Source of the DNA: Aquatica leii
Taxonomy: Eukaryota > Arthropoda > Insecta > Coleoptera > Lampyridae
Direction of reading: 5' to 3'
DNA length: 64,000 nt
Assembly (NCBI GenBank): GCA_035610365.1
Contig: CM069432.1
Coordinates: 164,422,035 to 164,486,034 of the forward strand
Part shown: piece by piece, positions 61,985 through 64,000 of the stretch
Numbering within the stretch: position 1 is the stretch's first letter
Layout: each line of letters opens with the position of its first letter
Translations under genes and position numbers: made by a program
The notes under the pieces: model-generated
Told to the model about the DNA's origin: nothing
Seen by the model: only the letters and a program-made list of their open reading frames with translations
The model's database searches: none

Positions 61985-63200
61985 AGTTAAAATCAAAATT
62001 GCAAAAATTGGATGTAAAGAAATATACTTGAGTGACCCAATTAAATCGTATATGTTTGTGATTTTTCTGTTTTTCGATTTCATGTAATTATACTAGTGTT
62101 TAAAAACAATTACCGATAATCTCAAGATGCTTTGTTTTAATACTTTTAACCAAAAGTTTAATGTAGATTTTAATATGAAATATTCTAATTTTACTAATTT
62201 TAGTTCTGTTCTAATAATGTAACCTAGAGTTGGTCTTTGCAGATATCATTTTTTAAAAACAATTGTTTGAATGTCTTCAACATCTTCAACATAATTTAGA
62301 CCCTAAATACTACAGTAGTACAGTAGTACAGCAGGTTAGGTTTGGTATCACAATAGCTTGGTATAAATTTATAATTTCATGCCATTTTGCTATTTTTTTT
62401 TGTTTTATAGTGTTAAGTAACATTCCTTGTGCAATACGAGCGTTCTGTATCGTTCTTTACTTGCTTTTTTAAATTTGCCATTAAAGTTTAATGTTATGCT
62501 TAAATATTTAAATAAATTTACAATCTAAACTGGGTTATTTGTGTAACAGAAAGAATTCTTATTTATTTTATTGCGTTGTCTGCAAATGATAACTTTTGTT
62601 TTGTTGATATTTACTTGTAGTTGTAAAGAATCGCAATACTGCTCTAAAAGTTTTAAATTTTTTTGTAACTGAACTGGACTATCGGTCAAAAGAACTAAAT
62701 CGTCGGCATAAAGAAACATTATGACGTTGGTATGACTATCTAGTAAAATCCCAGTAATTCCTCTGGTCTAAAAAAAAGTTCTATGTCACTGATAAATAAT
62801 AAAAAAAAGAGGACTTAGCGAGTCTCTTGCAGTACAACTTTGGTAACTTTTATTTGATCAGAAAATTCTTTACGATTATCGATGATTAAATGTGCTTTAT
62901 TATTTAATGATTTTAGTACGCGATATGATTTTATTACTTACACCGAAGGTATAAAGCTTTGTCCATGAAAGTTTGTAGTTAACACTATCGAAGGTTTTTT
63001 TTAAAATCTACAAAAATACATTAATTTTACGTCGTTTGAGCCGAATTGAGTTGTTTATTAAACTGTTTAACACAAACACGTTTTCTTCGCAACCGTTGTG
63101 TTTTCTAAAGCCTGTTTCACACTCACGATGAAGTTTATAACTTTCTGAAATCTTATATAATCTATTATACAAAATTTGCGTAAATAGCTTTGTTATGTGA
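61985..63200 (-). mobile_element. LINE copy, 5'-truncated, inserted in a gypsy integrase
   Basis: The minus-strand RT begins abruptly at about 63200 with ITKLFTQILYNRLYK, then ECETGFRKHNGCEENVFVLN (finger region), then INVFLDFKK. After a gap come VVLQETR, FLYADDLVLLTDSPVQ (YADD box, 62690 region), LQVNINKTKVIICRQRN, EDVEDIQTIVFKK, and finally RTELKLVKLEYFIL at about 62190. Its 5' junction interrupts the gypsy reading YILVAIDY. 5' truncation is normal for LINE insertion. Confidence 0.85.
62525..63200 (-). pseudogene. LINE reverse transcriptase fragment
   Basis: Two open blocks: 63008-63200 (finger/palm start with RNRLYK-like and FLDFKK) and 62525-62719 (FLYADDLVLLTDSPVQ, catalytic Y-A-D-D intact, then QLQVNINKTKV). 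A frameshift and stops lie between. Sequence differs from the second LINE at 59640-61800 in the Y-[AV]-D-D box, so it is a separate copy and maybe family. Confidence 0.85.
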
Positions 63201-64000
63201 TAATCTATTGCTACCAGGATGTATTTGTTTTTCAAATCAAGATCTAAAAACTGCTTTGCAGTGTCGATTACTACTCTCTCAAAAGGGCTTCCCGAGTTAT
63301 ACTGTTTCATTGGTGCTTTGAGTTTTTTTCTAGACCATTTGCCAGCGCGCAGACCGTACGCTTACATGACGTTTTTTTTGCAGATCACTCGGTACAATAT
63401 TTTTCAAACTTTCTCTAATGTCTTTTTTTAGCCAAAGTGTTTTTCGATGTACTATTGTGCAGATGTTGCAACACCTGTGACACTCGGCTCTTCGGTACTA
63501 CCAACTGCAGCCTGTTTGCACTCTATAGGATCGTTTAAAAAACCGTTTTCTATTGTCAAAAATTTTCATTTATGTCTTGATGTTTCTGTCCAAAACACTT
63601 ACTTGTTCCTACGTCGTCGACCGTTTACTTTCCAGGTCAGGATTATTTTTATATTGAAATCGTTTTCTTGTTTGCGACGCTTAGGTTCCTACTCGTCATC
63701 AACCATAGCAGTAGCATAGCAGCAGTAGACATTAGATTTTTTCTTCAAGTCGTAAACAATAGCTACAGTATGTTGGACATGCTCTTTTGGACAAAGCATT
63801 AGCGTTCTGATGACTGATTGCTACACTGTTTTCTGTGCCATAGTCATAATCTTGCAGTCTTTTGATCTATTTTGCTAATTGTCCTTCTGTATTACCAAAC
63901 TGCACTGTCATTTCAAAGCGGCGTAGTCCGTTCTTAGTAAAAATTTGTTTCCACACAAATATTTATAGAAGTGTTTTATAGACTTAACAACTTCAAACAG
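63201..64000 (-). mobile_element. Ty3/gypsy integrase fragment, runs off the window
   Basis: On the minus strand, in several frames: a finger-like block near 63400-63470 (KKTLEKVRK-like remnants), APMKQYNSGSPFERVVID and NKYILVAIDY, the start of a gypsy integrase core with its first catalytic aspartate (ID of ERVVID). The reading ends at 63201 where the LINE begins. Upstream, 63470-64000 is decayed pol-like DNA without a clear domain. The small plus-strand frames here are shadows. Confidence 0.75.

Noticed and set aside
63219..63719. Plus-strand ORFs of 70 and 90 codons
   Set aside because: Opposite strand of decayed gypsy pol; no motif of their own.

Overview
The window is eukaryotic, about 70% A+T by impression, with no operons, no long conserved multi-exon host gene I can recognise, and many decayed transposons. 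The repertoire (BEL/Pao and Ty3/gypsy retrotransposons, LINEs, a Penelope-like tail, hAT, Harbinger, mariner/Tc1 and small TA-flanked MITEs) and a repeat-borne protein family known to me from insects point to an arthropod, probably an insect. Species cannot be told.

Layout. 1-6850 is a giant palindrome: two ~2.75 kb arms, about 99% alike by eye, each with an intact 353-codon gene, around a 1.34 kb spacer with two small ORFs. The left arm runs off the window. 7014-7980 holds a diverged arm sub-repeat, a 20-bp minisatellite and a (GATAGC)n run. 8036-10465 is an internally deleted BEL/Pao element with 436-bp LTRs and a perfect 5-bp target duplication. 15310-17835 is a minus-strand gypsy remnant split by a 409-bp MITE and a 1178-bp hAT copy. 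19859-25040 is a plus-strand gypsy remnant split by a 1453-bp LTR-like insertion. 28133-29282 is a Harbinger relic, 30110-30420 and 41185-41565 are mariner/Tc1-type transposase relics, and 41760-43003 is a decayed member of an insect repeat-borne family. MITE-like palindromes lie at 43019-43219 and 46547-46686. 54340-54870 is a Penelope-like 3' end. 57717-59225 holds two related retroelement fragments head to head, and 59640-64000 is a pile of two LINEs, an unclassified insertion and another gypsy integrase.

Candidate host-type coding sequence is sparse: a small secreted protein at 50067-50333 (minus), an exon-like block with a consensus donor at 49271-49558 (minus), and an exon-like block at 34030-34160 (plus). 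The rest is A+T-rich DNA with weak repeats.

The most unusual locus is the palindrome. Its two 353-residue genes are open and almost identical, differ at only eight bases (all amino-acid changing), share their 5' sequence, and sit among a family of diverged noncoding cassettes. It could be a long-inverted-repeat mobile or virus-derived element, or a recent inverted duplication. I do not recognise the protein beyond a weak resemblance to the PC4/p15 single-strand DNA-binding fold.
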